This document shows, piece by piece, positions 18,501 through 27,277 of a DNA stretch of 64,000 nucleotides (positions are counted from its first letter, which is position 1; the number at the start of each line of letters is the position of its first letter). The translations under genes and the position numbers were made by a program. The notes under the pieces were generated by a model. That model was given only the letters and a program-made list of their open reading frames with translations, was not told the origin of the DNA and searched no databases. The DNA is taken from positions 1,426,001 through 1,490,000 of the forward strand of contig NC_014963.1 in assembly GCF_000179915.2 (NCBI RefSeq). The letters run 5' to 3'. The DNA is from Terriglobus saanensis SP1PR4. Lineage in GTDB: Bacteria; Acidobacteriota; Terriglobia; Terriglobales; Acidobacteriaceae.

Positions 18501-18764
18501 CTGCGATTGCGACCGATCTTGATGACTTCCTTTGCTTTCACGATGGGCGTGGTTCCTCTGGTGTTTTCGAACGGGGCGGGATCAGAGATGCGTCGGGCCA
18601 TTGGAGTCGCCGTCTTTTTCGGAATGCTCGGCGTCACGCTCTTTGGACTCCTCTTTACGCCTGTGTTTTATGTATTGGTCACGAGAGAACGAAAGCGGAC
18701 CGCAACCGAGGAGGATTTAAGCGCAAACAACCCCACTCAGCTGAACGCTCCCACGGAGGCTTGA
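15543..18764 (+). CDS. RND multidrug efflux pump, HAE1 family
   Basis: 1073 residues from a GTG at 15543, or TTG at 15564, which has GGAG 6 bases upstream and would give the usual HAE1 N-terminus (LNISNFFIKRPIFA). The 12-helix AcrB layout is complete. The proton-relay residues are present: the Asp pair in GIVVDDAIVVVEN (helix 4) and the Lys in GLACKNAILIVEFA (helix 10). The RND motif FIPNQDKGYLVAFAQLPNGA is typical. It exports hydrophobic compounds by proton antiport across the inner membrane as a trimer. It overlaps the adaptor gene by 35 bases (14 with the TTG start) and is followed 4 bases later by the outer-membrane factor. Confidence 0.96.
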   Translation: MDQTELVLNISNFFIKRPIFAAVFSITIFVIGAVAYFRLPLSEYPDVVPPTVIVKATFPGANPRVIADTVASPLEQQINGVENMLYTFSQATSDGAMTLTITFRLGTDLDKAQVQVQNRVAQALPRLPEVVQRLGVTTEKSSPDLLLLVHLVSPNNRYNMLYLANLGVLQVKDELKRLPGVGDVTIFGAGDFSMRIWLDPDKLNTHNLTVNDVVQAVRDQNLQVAAGVLGTPPLKTGETAFQLLVNTQGRLTTVEQFDNIIIRSTKDGALTRVRDVGHTEMGSSNYALRSLLDLRPAAAISVYLRPGSNALATAQQVRDTMARLKKSFPDGVDYQMPYDPTVFVRNSLLAVAHTFVEALILVVLVVLVFLQTWRASIIPILALPVSLVGTFSIMLLLGFSLNTLSLFGLVLAIGIVVDDAIVVVENVERNIELGYEPKEATRRAMHEVSGPIIAIALVLCAVFIPTAFIVGVSGQFYKQFALTIAISTVISAFSSLTLSPAMAALLLKPKGSEPDALTRGIDFAFGWFFRLFNHAFETSSNRYRGLVKKSLRGSIVVVIIYFGFTALTGLGFYRVPSGFIPNQDKGYLVAFAQLPNGASLDRSEEVIRKISAIGLKHPGVAHAVAFPGLSINGFTNSTNAGAIFFPLKSPDERAKSVDQSAIAIAADIRREVANIPEAYIAIFPPPPIEGIGTTAGFKLYIEDRASLGLEALYREASRTSVGANQAPALAGVYSSFDVNVPEVNANVDRDKVKSYGLNISDVTDTLQVYLGSLYVNDFNSFGRTYQVNLQADYPFRLQPEAIGTLRTRNRDGMMIPLSSVVSVSRTFGPDRVMHYNGYPAADINGAAAEGFSSGQSEAAISSVLDRDLPKGMTYEWSELTFQKILAGNTMIYIFPLSVFLVYLVLAAQYESWSLPFVIILIVPMTLFSAIGGVWLTHGDNNIFTQISLIVLVGLACKNAILIVEFAREREILEGMNRVDAVLEACRLRLRPILMTSFAFTMGVVPLVFSNGAGSEMRRAIGVAVFFGMLGVTLFGLLFTPVFYVLVTRERKRTATEEDLSANNPTQLNAPTEA

Positions 18765-18767
18765 ACC

Positions 18768-20156
18768 ATGCATTCATCGATTCGAGTCACCTCCTTTGCC
18801 ACACTTCTGTTGACTGTGGGATGCTCAGTTGGACCACATTACCGATCACCACGGCAGCAGATCTCTCAATTCCACGAGGCCCCGCCTGAATTGACCACCA
18901 GCGGTTCCGTCGATCCGCGCTGGTGGCAGCAATTGGATGATCCCATACTCGATTCGGTGATTCAGGCATCTCTCAAATCGAACAACGACATCGCCATGAG
19001 TCTTGCGCATCTTCAAGAAGTTAGATCAATCTTCGATGAGCGAAAACTGGACAGATATCCCGTGGCTCCAGTGGATGCCTCATACTCTTACGCACGAGAG
19101 CAGGTACCTGGTTTCTTCAACAAGCCAGCAACCATAAACACCTTTCGGACTGGATTCGATGCGGTTTGGGAGACCGATATATTCGGCGGTGTGAAGCATG
19201 GAGTGGCAGCGGCACAGCACGCCACGGAAGCGGCAGCAGCAGACGTCCAGGCACTAAAGGTAAGTATCGCGGCAGAAGTCGCAATGAACTACTTTGTGAT
19301 ACGCAGCGCCCAGTGGCGGCTGGAAGTTGCTCAACACACCGTTAGTAACCAAAAGGACACATTGCGGGTGACGCAGAATCGTAGAGATGCCGGTCTCGGC
19401 GAAACACAAGATGTGGCGAGTGCGGCTGCGCGGGTAGCCGCCGTGGAAGCCACGATTCCTCCGCTAGAGTTTGAGATCAAACGAGCGCAATATCGGATTT
19501 CCGTACTCTCAAACGTGAAGCCGGGAGAGCTTGCCGTAGACCTTTCTCCCCACGCGTACCAGCCGATATCAAAGATGCTCGCCATTGGGAAACCCGATGA
19601 ACTGCTGCAGAGACGTCCTGATGTTCTAGCGGCCGAACGTCGACTGGCCCAGGCATCAGAGACAGTCGGAGTTGCCCGAGCCCAGGAGTTTCCGCAAGTC
19701 AGCGTTTCTGCATTCATTGGATTTCTTGCAGGACGCGGCAGCACGTTCTTCACGCCGGATTCGTTGGGTGCAAGTGTGGGACCTTCGATCTCATGGTCGG
19801 CCTTTGACCTGGGAAGAAATCGCGCTCGCTTGCGCGGAGCGAAGGCGAACCTGGATGAGTCAACAGCCGCTTATCAGGACATAGTCCTTCGCGCACTCGA
19901 AGAGACTGAAGATTCGTTTGCGGAGTATAGGTCACAGCACAAAAGACTCGTCAAGCTGATGATGCAAGCTAATGAAAGCAAGCGGGCCGCCGACATCGCT
20001 CGGCTGCGTTATCGAGAAGGCGTCATTGACTTTCTGACTCTCCTCGACACCGAACGAACAGAACTCGAGGCGGAGAACGGTGTCGCAACTACGGAGGGAG
20101 AAGAATACATTTCGATCGTTCGCATTTACAAAGCTCTCGGTGGAATTCCTCGATAG
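18768..20156 (+). CDS. RND outer-membrane factor, NodT/OprM-type lipoprotein
   Basis: 462 residues. The lipobox LLTVGC near residue 19 is followed by the SVGPHYRSP start typical of NodT-family outer-membrane channels, then WWQQLDDPILDSVIQASLKSN. Two TolC-like halves follow, each with long helices and a short barrel part; the second includes GARAN-equivalent residues (LAQASETVGVARAQEFPQVS) and a late REGVIDFLTLLDTER. It forms a trimeric outer-membrane duct for the pump encoded just upstream. It is the last gene of the three-gene efflux operon, and no specific substrate is evident. Confidence 0.94.
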   Translation: MHSSIRVTSFATLLLTVGCSVGPHYRSPRQQISQFHEAPPELTTSGSVDPRWWQQLDDPILDSVIQASLKSNNDIAMSLAHLQEVRSIFDERKLDRYPVAPVDASYSYAREQVPGFFNKPATINTFRTGFDAVWETDIFGGVKHGVAAAQHATEAAAADVQALKVSIAAEVAMNYFVIRSAQWRLEVAQHTVSNQKDTLRVTQNRRDAGLGETQDVASAAARVAAVEATIPPLEFEIKRAQYRISVLSNVKPGELAVDLSPHAYQPISKMLAIGKPDELLQRRPDVLAAERRLAQASETVGVARAQEFPQVSVSAFIGFLAGRGSTFFTPDSLGASVGPSISWSAFDLGRNRARLRGAKANLDESTAAYQDIVLRALEETEDSFAEYRSQHKRLVKLMMQANESKRAADIARLRYREGVIDFLTLLDTERTELEAENGVATTEGEEYISIVRIYKALGGIPR

Positions 20157-20162
20157 TTCTCC

Positions 20163-21200
20163 CTAAATGTCTTTATCGACAAGGATGGCGTGGTGCAGGC
20201 ACGACTTCAACTCAGTACTGGTTCGGCCAGCACCCATCGGCTTTCCTGTAATTGGATCATTTCGAGATCGGACGATTCCAGCTCCTGCCACGCCGCAGAC
20301 CCGTCGCAGTTGAGAGAGTTCGCTGATGCCGAACACGACCCTTTCACGCCCTCCGCCCGTCGCGCTTAGGAATGCCAAGCTGCTTCCTTCGCTATCCAGA
20401 TATCCGAACACATGCTCCAGTCCACGGCGCATGGCGTAGAGAGGTCGCGACCAGCCTCGCTTGCTCCAATCGCTCCGTACATCCGGGATACCAGAAAGCT
20501 CCTCCAAAGAGCACCCACGATCCAGGTCGGAGACTCGGTTGAAAGCCAGTCAACGACGTCTCCTCGCCCATGCGCACCACTCGCTCTTCGAGAAGGCTCG
20601 GCTGCGGAAATTTCAGAGCGAATAATGCCGCATACTCTCCGATTTCCGTACCTTGCGTCCCATACTTCGGAGGGCACGGGAGCGGCGGTCTTGGTGCGCA
20701 TCTCCGCCAGATCCGAAAAACGTCGCGCTCGTAACATTGCTTCCAGAGAGAAATGACCCGCGTCGCGGAACGCGTAGCCTCCGGTTCTCAACGCATCGCT
20801 ATAGCTTGCAAAGTGCTCAATGCTCATCTGAATTAAGGCGTCGGCATGAGGCTCGGAGTCCGTGTCACGACGGTAGCGGCGCCTTGTTCTCTCGCTGAGC
20901 TTTGAGTTGAGCCTCGCCTGAAGTAACTCCTGGACAGAGCGCTTCTGTTCGCTCGATCGGACAAACCTTTTATGCTTGGTTGAGAACAGTTTTCCGCGAG
21001 AACGGTGTTCCCACGGAAGGATGAGTTCCGCATTGCCGTCATATGCCCCAGATCCTCGCAGGGAGCGATCTTCCAGCACCGGCAACCCCACCGCTAAGGC
21101 ACGCACGCGTCCCGCGATCCGTACCGAACCAGGATAGAGAAATTCCTCCGTGCCGAAGTAGGAATAGTCCGCGGTAAGCGGTTGCAATTTGCCTCGCGTC
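20163..21200 (-). pseudogene. Multiply frameshifted gene, family not recognised
   Basis: Minus-strand coding-like sequence jumps between frames. One frame reads MSIEHFASYSDALRTGGYAF and on through DLAEMRTKTAAPVPSEVWDA. The next continues EIGEYAALFALKFPQPSLLE and PSLRPGSWVLFGGAFWYPG. A third continues GYLDSEGSSLAFLSATGGG and RERVVFGISELSQ to the stop at 20163. Joined, these give a coherent protein of roughly 300 residues or more, but I do not recognise the family. An uninterrupted 342-codon frame crosses the region (20366-21394) but mixes unrelated pieces and should not be annotated as one gene. Confidence 0.5.
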
Positions 21201-21205
21201 GCCAC

Positions 21206-21310
21206 ACAGCGGCTACAGCGATATCCGTTGCCAGAGTCCGACGCATCACTTGGAAGGTGACGAGGCGATCCGGGATGCCGAGTTGTCGAGCAATGGGCCG
21301 CATCGTACTT
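21206..21310 (-). pseudogene. Scrap of a tyrosine-recombinase-type integrase
   Basis: The minus-strand segment encodes MRPIARQLGIPDRLVTFQVM followed by RRTLATD. The FQVMRRT motif resembles the region around the conserved Arg in the C-terminal catalytic domain of phage-type integrases. It follows directly on the broken peroxiredoxin, with no separate start of its own. Too short for certainty; it suggests that an integrated element was lost here. Confidence 0.4.
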
Positions 21311-21499
21311 GAGCAATTCGGGAAAAATTTCGTTGAAGATACTGAGTTCGTCTCCGCAGACCGGACTCCATTCGGCTGGGTAGAACGCGAGCACAACGGG
21401 GCTCCCGCGCAGTTCGCTTCAGAGAAGCTTTTGATCCTGTGCGACATGCAGGCTGAACTCAGGTGCTGTTTTGCCAGCAGTGAGGATTGTGGCGAACAT
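21310..21499 (-). pseudogene. Peroxiredoxin (AhpC/TSA type) N-terminal fragment with in-frame stop
   Basis: From the ATG complement of 21497-21499 the frame reads MFATILTAGKTAPEFSLHVA. An in-frame TGA (21419-21421) then precedes SELRGSPVVLAFYPAEWSPV, followed by CGDE with the peroxidatic Cys. After LLKYDAA the family match ends at a junction with integrase-like sequence. It lacks about two thirds of a normal peroxiredoxin and carries a stop, so it is dead. Confidence 0.65.
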
Positions 21500-21597
21500 G
21501 TGTGCTCATGCATCCAGCATGGCATTGCTAAAGGGAAGACTGTATAGCTTTGCACACATCGTCTTCGATTCGGAGACCTTGACCATGATGAGTGCGC

Positions 21598-22353
21598 TTA
21601 GGTCTTCTTGATTGCGGAGGACGTTTTTTTCGCCGCCTTCGTCTTGTCTTGTTTGACGTCAAGGAGCGCGGCGCTCATCGAATTGGGACCTGGCCGTTGG
21701 TCGTGGAGAACGACGTTAAGTAATGATTTGTGAACATGAATACGTCCATTGTATTCAATGAATCCCATTTTTCGGAACCGGTTCATGAAAAAGTTCACCC
21801 TGGAACGGGTGGTCCCGATCATGTCCGCCAAGGTCTCTTGCGTAATGCGCGGAATGACCGTCTCTGGTTCGCCAGACTTTCCGAAGTCTGCCATGAGAAG
21901 CAAAATTCTCGCCAATCGTCTTTCGCTGGAGTTAAAGAGTTGATCGACAAGATCGGCCTGTGTCCGCATGGAACGTGCCAGAAGGAAAGCGACAAACAGG
22001 TCGGAGAAAGCGTGTTCAGCATGGAGGACTCGCATCATTTCCGCCCGTTCTATTTTGAGTGCAGAACAGGCAGTGATGGCCGTGGCAGTGGACATGTGCA
22101 AACCCGCGATGGCCGTCACTGATTCCTCTCCAACGAAGTCGCCCGCGGAGATCAGAGTGATTGTCGCTTCCTTCCCAGCCTTAGATACGACCGTAAGTTT
22201 TGCCCGCCCCTTTTGAAGGTAGAAAACTGAATCGGCAGCACTTCCTTGCGAGAATAGGGTTCCATTGGCTTTTATCTGAACGATCCGGCGACCCATGCCT
22301 GAGTTGGCGAGAAAGGCAATCGGATCGAAATCCTGCTTCTTCCGGTGTGGCAT
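21598..22353 (-). CDS. Crp/Fnr-family transcriptional regulator with Lys-rich tail
   Basis: 251 residues. The N-terminal cyclic-nucleotide-binding-fold domain (about 25-140) has GTLFSQGSAADSVFYLQKGR and GDFVGEES. The long dimer helix leads into a winged HTH (TQETLADMIGTTRSRVNFFM, NRFRKMGFIEYNG). No N-terminal Cys cluster is present, so it is not an oxygen-sensing FNR. The last ~27 residues are a Lys/Ala-rich tail absent from its close paralogue at 42937-43587. It is divergent from the alcohol dehydrogenase and electron-transfer genes across 475 bases and is a candidate regulator of them. Confidence 0.92.
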   Translation of the reverse strand: MPHRKKQDFDPIAFLANSGMGRRIVQIKANGTLFSQGSAADSVFYLQKGRAKLTVVSKAGKEATITLISAGDFVGEESVTAIAGLHMSTATAITACSALKIERAEMMRVLHAEHAFSDLFVAFLLARSMRTQADLVDQLFNSSERRLARILLLMADFGKSGEPETVIPRITQETLADMIGTTRSRVNFFMNRFRKMGFIEYNGRIHVHKSLLNVVLHDQRPGPNSMSAALLDVKQDKTKAAKKTSSAIKKT

Positions 22354-22828
22354 TTAGGCCTCTTCCTGTTCGCGGGCTACAGAGCGAACACGTGACCTTT
22401 ATCTAACGCATGGTACGTATACGTGGAGCTGAAGCCGAAAGTTTAGGGCGATCACGCTCACGGCGCGATGGCCCAATGCTGCACTGATCATACCGACAGG
22501 CAGGGAACTGGCCTATGTTGTGAGCAGAAAACGCAGTATTCGTCGTTCGTCACAGCGAGACTGACTGTAGATCCGCCGGCCGCCAGCCACGGCGAGTCCA
22601 CGGCGTGAGCAGTAAACGAGAAGGAAAGAAGCCCCTTATTTGCGATCTGAAACGGGAAACGATTCGATTTTCAAGGCACCGGACGTTCCAACACTAGCGA
22701 AGTAACGAAATTGCGTGCAATCCGATACAGTTTCTTTCTTCCAGGTAGTCCACACTTCAACTCGAGTAACCTGTCGCGTTCCCAATCGATTGTCGATGTG
22801 GCGAGGTCGCTTAGGGAGAAAACGAGCG
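22354..22828. other. Intergenic region between Crp/Fnr and alcohol dehydrogenase
   Basis: No gene is seen. Two similar short strings occur, gtgagcagaaaacgcag near 22519 and gtgagcagtaaacgag near 22604. No clean Crp or Fnr consensus half-site pair was found by eye. Promoters for both flanking genes should lie here. Confidence 0.35.
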
Positions 22829-23857
22829 ATGAAGATGCAAGCAGCTGTCGTCGAGGCATTCGGTCAACCTTTAGTACTGCGCGAGTGGGACATTCCCGTT
22901 GCTGGACCGGGGCAAATCGTGATCAAAACCGAGGCCTGCGGCGTATGTCACACAGACCTGCATGCGGCAAACGGAGACTGGCCTCTCAAACCTGGCTTGC
23001 CATTTATCCCCGGCCACGAAGCCATCGGAAAGGTCACTGAAGTCGGCGCGGGCGTGACAATCGTCAAGGAGGGTGACCGTGTGGGAGTTCCGTGGCTCTA
23101 CTCTGCCTGCGGCCATTGCGAATACTGCCTCAATGCATGGGAGACGGTCTGTCCCGATGCAAAGTTTGGCGGGTATACCAGGAATGGCGGTTTTGCCGAA
23201 TACATCTTGGCGGACCCGAACTACGTAGCCCACATACCGAACGGACTCGCTCCATCGGAAGCTGCGCCTCTCATTTGCGCTGGTATCACTACCTACAAGG
23301 GACTGAAGCAGACCTCGGCGAAACCGGGGCAGTGGGTTGCGATCTCCGGTTGCGGCGGCCTCGGTCATCTTGCAATTCAATATGCCAAAGCTATGGGATT
23401 ACTTGTCTGCGCTGTTGATATCGATGATGGAAAGTTGACGCATGCGAAAGCCCTCGGGGCGGATGTAATTGTCAATGCAAAGCATGAAGATCCGGCCGCA
23501 GCGGTCAAGAAGAGCACCGGTGGCGGGGCGCACGGTGTTCTTATCACGGCGCCGTCGCTGATTGCCTTCAAGCAGGGCATCGGGATGGCCCGTAAACTTG
23601 GCACCTGCGTCCTGGTTGGCCTCCCTCCGGGAGAGTTTCCGGTCCCCCTATTCGACGTGGTTGCGAACTGTATTACCGTCCGCGGATCCTTCGTAGGTAC
23701 TCGCGCGGATATGGCGGAAGCATTGGCTTTTGCTGTCGACGGTAAAGTAAGAGCGGACATCGAACTGCAGCCCTTGTCAGCCATTAACGAAGTCTTCAAT
23801 CGCCTTAGGCACGGAGATGTCCCGGCCCGTGTTGTTCTAAATTTCCAAAGCGCCTGA
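22829..23857 (+). CDS. adhP: Zinc-dependent alcohol dehydrogenase (AdhP/AdhA type)
   Basis: 342 residues from the ATG at 22829, with AGGGAG just upstream; the longer frame from 22715 is not supported. It is a medium-chain dehydrogenase. Catalytic zinc region: CGVCHTD (37-43) and GHE (62-64). Structural zinc Cys: CGHCEYC with a fourth Cys in TVC (94, 97, 100, 108). NAD-binding motif: SGCGGLGHLAIQYAKA. It is close to the cytosolic ethanol-active AdhP group, oxidising short alcohols to aldehydes with NAD. Together with the aldehyde dehydrogenase at 29707-31089 it brackets the electron-transfer genes, which suggests alcohol oxidation feeding this chain. Confidence 0.93.
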   Translation: MKMQAAVVEAFGQPLVLREWDIPVAGPGQIVIKTEACGVCHTDLHAANGDWPLKPGLPFIPGHEAIGKVTEVGAGVTIVKEGDRVGVPWLYSACGHCEYCLNAWETVCPDAKFGGYTRNGGFAEYILADPNYVAHIPNGLAPSEAAPLICAGITTYKGLKQTSAKPGQWVAISGCGGLGHLAIQYAKAMGLLVCAVDIDDGKLTHAKALGADVIVNAKHEDPAAAVKKSTGGGAHGVLITAPSLIAFKQGIGMARKLGTCVLVGLPPGEFPVPLFDVVANCITVRGSFVGTRADMAEALAFAVDGKVRADIELQPLSAINEVFNRLRHGDVPARVVLNFQSA

Positions 23858-23982
23858 TAAAGCACCACTCGATAGTTAAGTCTAATAGTGTGCTTAACTG
23901 CACAGTATCCATTTCGCATCGGGCTCATGCTTGAAGTGTTCTTGTGTTGGACTTCATAAGCTATAGAAGTTCTTTGGCAATC

Positions 23983-24007
23983 GAAATCTCTCAAGAGGAG
24001 AGATTTC
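23983..24007 (+). promoter_or_regulatory. 10-bp stem hairpin ahead of the decaheme cytochrome gene
   Basis: gaaatctctc (23983-23992) pairs exactly with gagagatttc (23998-24007) over a 5-base loop. It ends 31 bases before the ATG at 24039. No U run follows, so it is more likely a leader-RNA element or operator than a terminator. Confidence 0.5.
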
Positions 24008-24038
24008 AGAAGTTGCTCCAGGTCTCAGAAGGCGTGCA

Positions 24039-24956
24039 ATGAAACGATGGCTGACGATTCCGTTGTTGGTAGTCGCTGCCACTTTATGGCCGACGTCTCC
24101 CGGGATGGCCCAGGCCGCCCCCTCAGTGGCAAAGTATACCGCTGCTGCCTCGATGACTGTAGGTTATGTAGGTGCTGAGACCTGCGCCATGTGTCACGCA
24201 GATATCTCAAAGAAGTTTGGTTCAAATCCTCACTCTGAAATGGCACTGACACACGGCGGGAAGGGCGTTACCTGCGAAAGCTGTCACGGTGCGGGGCAGG
24301 CGCACGTAGAATCCGGCGGCGATAAAACAAAGATCTTCAGCTTCCGTACAGCAACACCCAAGATGGTCAATACAAAATGCCTTTCCTGTCATCTTGGAAC
24401 GCATGCGGACTTCGATCGTTCGGCTCACGCTCTCGCAGGAATAGGATGCACGTCCTGTCACAGCAATCACAGCCCGCAGAGTGAACTGCACCTATTGAAG
24501 GTGGCGGAACCCAAGCTTTGTTACACATGCCACACCGATGTGAAGGCGTCGTTCTCGCAACCTTTTCATCACAAGGTGAATGAGGGAGTTATGACTTGCA
24601 GCGATTGTCATAATCCGCATGGCACGTTGCAGGACAAGCTGCTTCGGGCCAACGCCGATCAAAACGCCATTTGTACCAAATGCCATGTCGAAGCGTTGGG
24701 ACCATTCGTCTATGAGCATCCGCCGCTCAAAACCGAAGGCTGCACCGCCTGCCATTTCCCGCACGGTTCTCCAAACGTACGCCTGCTCACGAAGAACAAC
24801 GTCAACTCGCTTTGTCTGCAATGCCACTCGGCATCGATGAACTTCAGCGCGCCAGGCACGCCTTCGTTTCATAACCAGGCAAACCAGTACCAGTCTTGTA
24901 CCAGTTGTCACACCCAGATTCACGGCTCAAATGCCGATCTCGATTTCTTCAAATGA
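24039..24956 (+). CDS. Periplasmic decaheme cytochrome c (MtrA/DmsE type)
   Basis: 305 residues. The signal peptide (MKRWLTIPLLVVAATLW) is cleaved near MAQA. Ten CXXCH haem sites are visible: CAMCH, CESCH, CLSCH, CTSCH, CYTCH, CSDCH, CTKCH, CTACH, CLQCH, CTSCH. Length and haem number fit the DmsE/MtrA/PioA family, which forms a haem wire inserted in an outer-membrane barrel. The barrel gene follows 14 bases downstream. Role: carry electrons between periplasm and cell exterior, in either direction. The Shewanella-type CxxCH spacing pairs are preserved. No outer-surface cytochrome (MtrC/OmcA-like) is encoded nearby. Confidence 0.95.
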   Translation: MKRWLTIPLLVVAATLWPTSPGMAQAAPSVAKYTAAASMTVGYVGAETCAMCHADISKKFGSNPHSEMALTHGGKGVTCESCHGAGQAHVESGGDKTKIFSFRTATPKMVNTKCLSCHLGTHADFDRSAHALAGIGCTSCHSNHSPQSELHLLKVAEPKLCYTCHTDVKASFSQPFHHKVNEGVMTCSDCHNPHGTLQDKLLRANADQNAICTKCHVEALGPFVYEHPPLKTEGCTACHFPHGSPNVRLLTKNNVNSLCLQCHSASMNFSAPGTPSFHNQANQYQSCTSCHTQIHGSNADLDFFK

Positions 24957-24970
24957 GAGGAGAGCCGCAT

Positions 24971-27250
24971 ATGACGAACTCATTGCTGACGCTCCACATT
25001 TTGAAGGCCCCACGCCTGGGCGGGTTCGCGATGGTTGCGTTCTGCATGGGGATGTTTTCGATGGCATTTCCCCGCGCGGAAGCACAGACCAGCCAACCGC
25101 CAGCTACGAGAAGTACCGCACCATCGGCTCCTCTTACTGTTCCGCCCCCTGCTCAGACCCCCACAAAGCCTTCTCCTGATTCCGCTCCAGTGACTCCCAC
25201 AGACAATATTCGCTTTGGATATGCAATCCATCAATCCATCGATTTCGGCACTCACGTCGTCTCACAAAGCGGCAGCGGCGCCATGTATGCCACGCTGGTC
25301 AATATTCAATCTGGCCCTCGTATTCTCGATTTCTCCCTGAATATGGTTTGGGCTCACCCCGGTCACCCTCTTTTGTTCGATCATCTGTCCTCAACCAGCT
25401 TCGGCTATGGTGGAGATCCGAACAACGTTTCCACGCTCAACTTCTCCAAGGGAAAGCTGTACGATTTCCGCGGGACGTTTCGTCGTGACCGCCAGTACTC
25501 CGACTACGATCTCCTCGTGAACCCATTGATACCGTCGACATCGCTTCCTTACGTTCCGGTGCTCCATTCTCCACATCTTTTCAATACGGTTCGCCGTATG
25601 ACGGACTTGAACCTGACGCTGGAGCCTCTGGCAAGGTTCAGCGTTCGGACCGGATACTCGCACATTATCAGCCAGGGTCCCTCGAACAGCACCATCCACG
25701 AAGGGGGGGAAGGCCTTCTCACGCAATTTTGGCGCAACGGTACGGACACCTGGAACGGTGGACTTGACTGGAAAGTCGATCCCCACACAACCATCAGCTT
25801 CGACGAGTTCATTATGCACTACAAGGGTGATACTCACTGGCAACTGACGGGGCTCAACAACGTGCTTTCGAATGGAGCTCCCGTTGCACTCGGAATCGAT
25901 TTGTCGTCGGTATGGGCGACTCCCTGTGCCGCTCCGTTTACCACCAGCGGTACCGTCAATCCAACCTGCAACGCTTTCCTCGGATACAGTCGTTCGGCAC
26001 CGACGCGCACGCTCACACCAACGGAGCAACTGCGCTTTCAGAGTGCTTCGATTCCACGACTCACCTTGAATGGGCGCGTTCTCTACAGTGCCACGACCAG
26101 CAATCTGAGCAACTATAACGAGACATTCAATGGGCTGGTATCGCGCTCTGCGTTGCGAGAATCGGTGGTGACCGGCTCTGCACGCATACGCCGTATTAAC
26201 GTCAATGGTGACCTGAGCTTGACATGGCAGATTACGCCAAAGCTGGCGGCGACGAACCTATATAACTTTGCTGACTTTCGCATCCCAGGCACAAATTCCT
26301 TTACGGAAACTAACTACGCCGGAACAACCTTGCTTGCCGCTCCTGGCGCAACAACGACAACCACGACGCAGGACCATCAGTTTCTCAACCAAAAGACCAA
26401 GACTGATACGTTTCTGATGATCTGGGATGCAACACCTCGTGCGCGTGTGGACGGTGGATTCCGTTATCGCAGTCGCATAATTACCAACGCAGCTGGAGAA
26501 TTTGTTCCGATTCATGAAGACTGGGGTTTGTTCGGTGTCGCGCTGCGTCCTACTCCTTTGCTACGCGTCAACTTCAACGTAGAGGCCATGTATGCGGACA
26601 AATCATTCACCCGCATTAGTCCGCGGCAGATGCAGCACTACATCTTGCGTACGACCTACAAGCCGCACGACTGGTTGACCTTCAACGGCACGGTGAATAT
26701 TCGAGAGAGCCGTGACAACGTACAGACGGTCAACCATCTCGAACATAATCGGGATTTCTCGTTTGGTACATCCTTCTCGCGTAACAGTCATTGGTCGTTT
26801 GACGTCAATTACTCGTACGACGATGTTTTCGCAAGCACACTGCAATGCTATGCCTCGACTCCGGCTCCTCCTACGGCCATAGTCGCGCCTGCCGTTTGCG
26901 TTGCGGCGGCGACACCCTTCGCGAGCACCGGCTACTACAATGCACCCACCCAGTTTGTGTCCTTTGGCTTTATGGTGAACCCAGTCAAGAAGGTACATCT
27001 TAACGGCGGCTATCGCGTGAGCGCGGTCAATGGCACAACCGACGCCATCAATATCCGCCAGGTGCCCGGCTCTCTCCAGTCGCAGTTCCATACTCCCTAC
27101 GCGAATGTTGCTTATGATCTTGCCCCCAACTGGATGTGGAAAGGCGACTACAACTTCTACGGTTATGGGGAGGGCGGTCCGAGCGGACCTACCCTGCCTC
27201 GCAGCTTCCACGGAAATATCTGCACGCTCGCAGTTCATTACGCCTTCTAA
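24971..27250 (+). CDS. MtrB/PioB-type outer-membrane beta-barrel of a porin-cytochrome conduit
   Basis: About 760 residues from the ATG at 24971, with GAGGAGAGCC ahead. Signal peptide MTNSLLTLHILKAP to AEAQ, then a Pro/Thr-rich spacer (about 42-70). The rest alternates amphipathic strands typical of a large barrel (FSVRTGYSHI, FDVNYSYDDVF, KKVHLNGGYRVSA) and ends in a terminal aromatic strand (CTLAVHYAF). Size and position next to the decaheme gene match MtrB/PioB, the sleeve that holds the cytochrome across the outer membrane. No N-terminal CXXC pair of the Shewanella MtrB type was seen. Transcribed with its neighbours in one operon. Confidence 0.88.
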   Translation: MTNSLLTLHILKAPRLGGFAMVAFCMGMFSMAFPRAEAQTSQPPATRSTAPSAPLTVPPPAQTPTKPSPDSAPVTPTDNIRFGYAIHQSIDFGTHVVSQSGSGAMYATLVNIQSGPRILDFSLNMVWAHPGHPLLFDHLSSTSFGYGGDPNNVSTLNFSKGKLYDFRGTFRRDRQYSDYDLLVNPLIPSTSLPYVPVLHSPHLFNTVRRMTDLNLTLEPLARFSVRTGYSHIISQGPSNSTIHEGGEGLLTQFWRNGTDTWNGGLDWKVDPHTTISFDEFIMHYKGDTHWQLTGLNNVLSNGAPVALGIDLSSVWATPCAAPFTTSGTVNPTCNAFLGYSRSAPTRTLTPTEQLRFQSASIPRLTLNGRVLYSATTSNLSNYNETFNGLVSRSALRESVVTGSARIRRINVNGDLSLTWQITPKLAATNLYNFADFRIPGTNSFTETNYAGTTLLAAPGATTTTTTQDHQFLNQKTKTDTFLMIWDATPRARVDGGFRYRSRIITNAAGEFVPIHEDWGLFGVALRPTPLLRVNFNVEAMYADKSFTRISPRQMQHYILRTTYKPHDWLTFNGTVNIRESRDNVQTVNHLEHNRDFSFGTSFSRNSHWSFDVNYSYDDVFASTLQCYASTPAPPTAIVAPAVCVAAATPFASTGYYNAPTQFVSFGFMVNPVKKVHLNGGYRVSAVNGTTDAINIRQVPGSLQSQFHTPYANVAYDLAPNWMWKGDYNFYGYGEGGPSGPTLPRSFHGNICTLAVHYAF

Positions 27251-27277
27251 GGCCATGCCCACATCACGGAGATCACT

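Noticed and set aside
20366-21394. A single 342-residue protein on the minus strand
   Set aside because: Its parts belong to different families in different true frames (peroxiredoxin start, integrase-like piece, unknown gene), so it is a chance open frame across pseudogenes.
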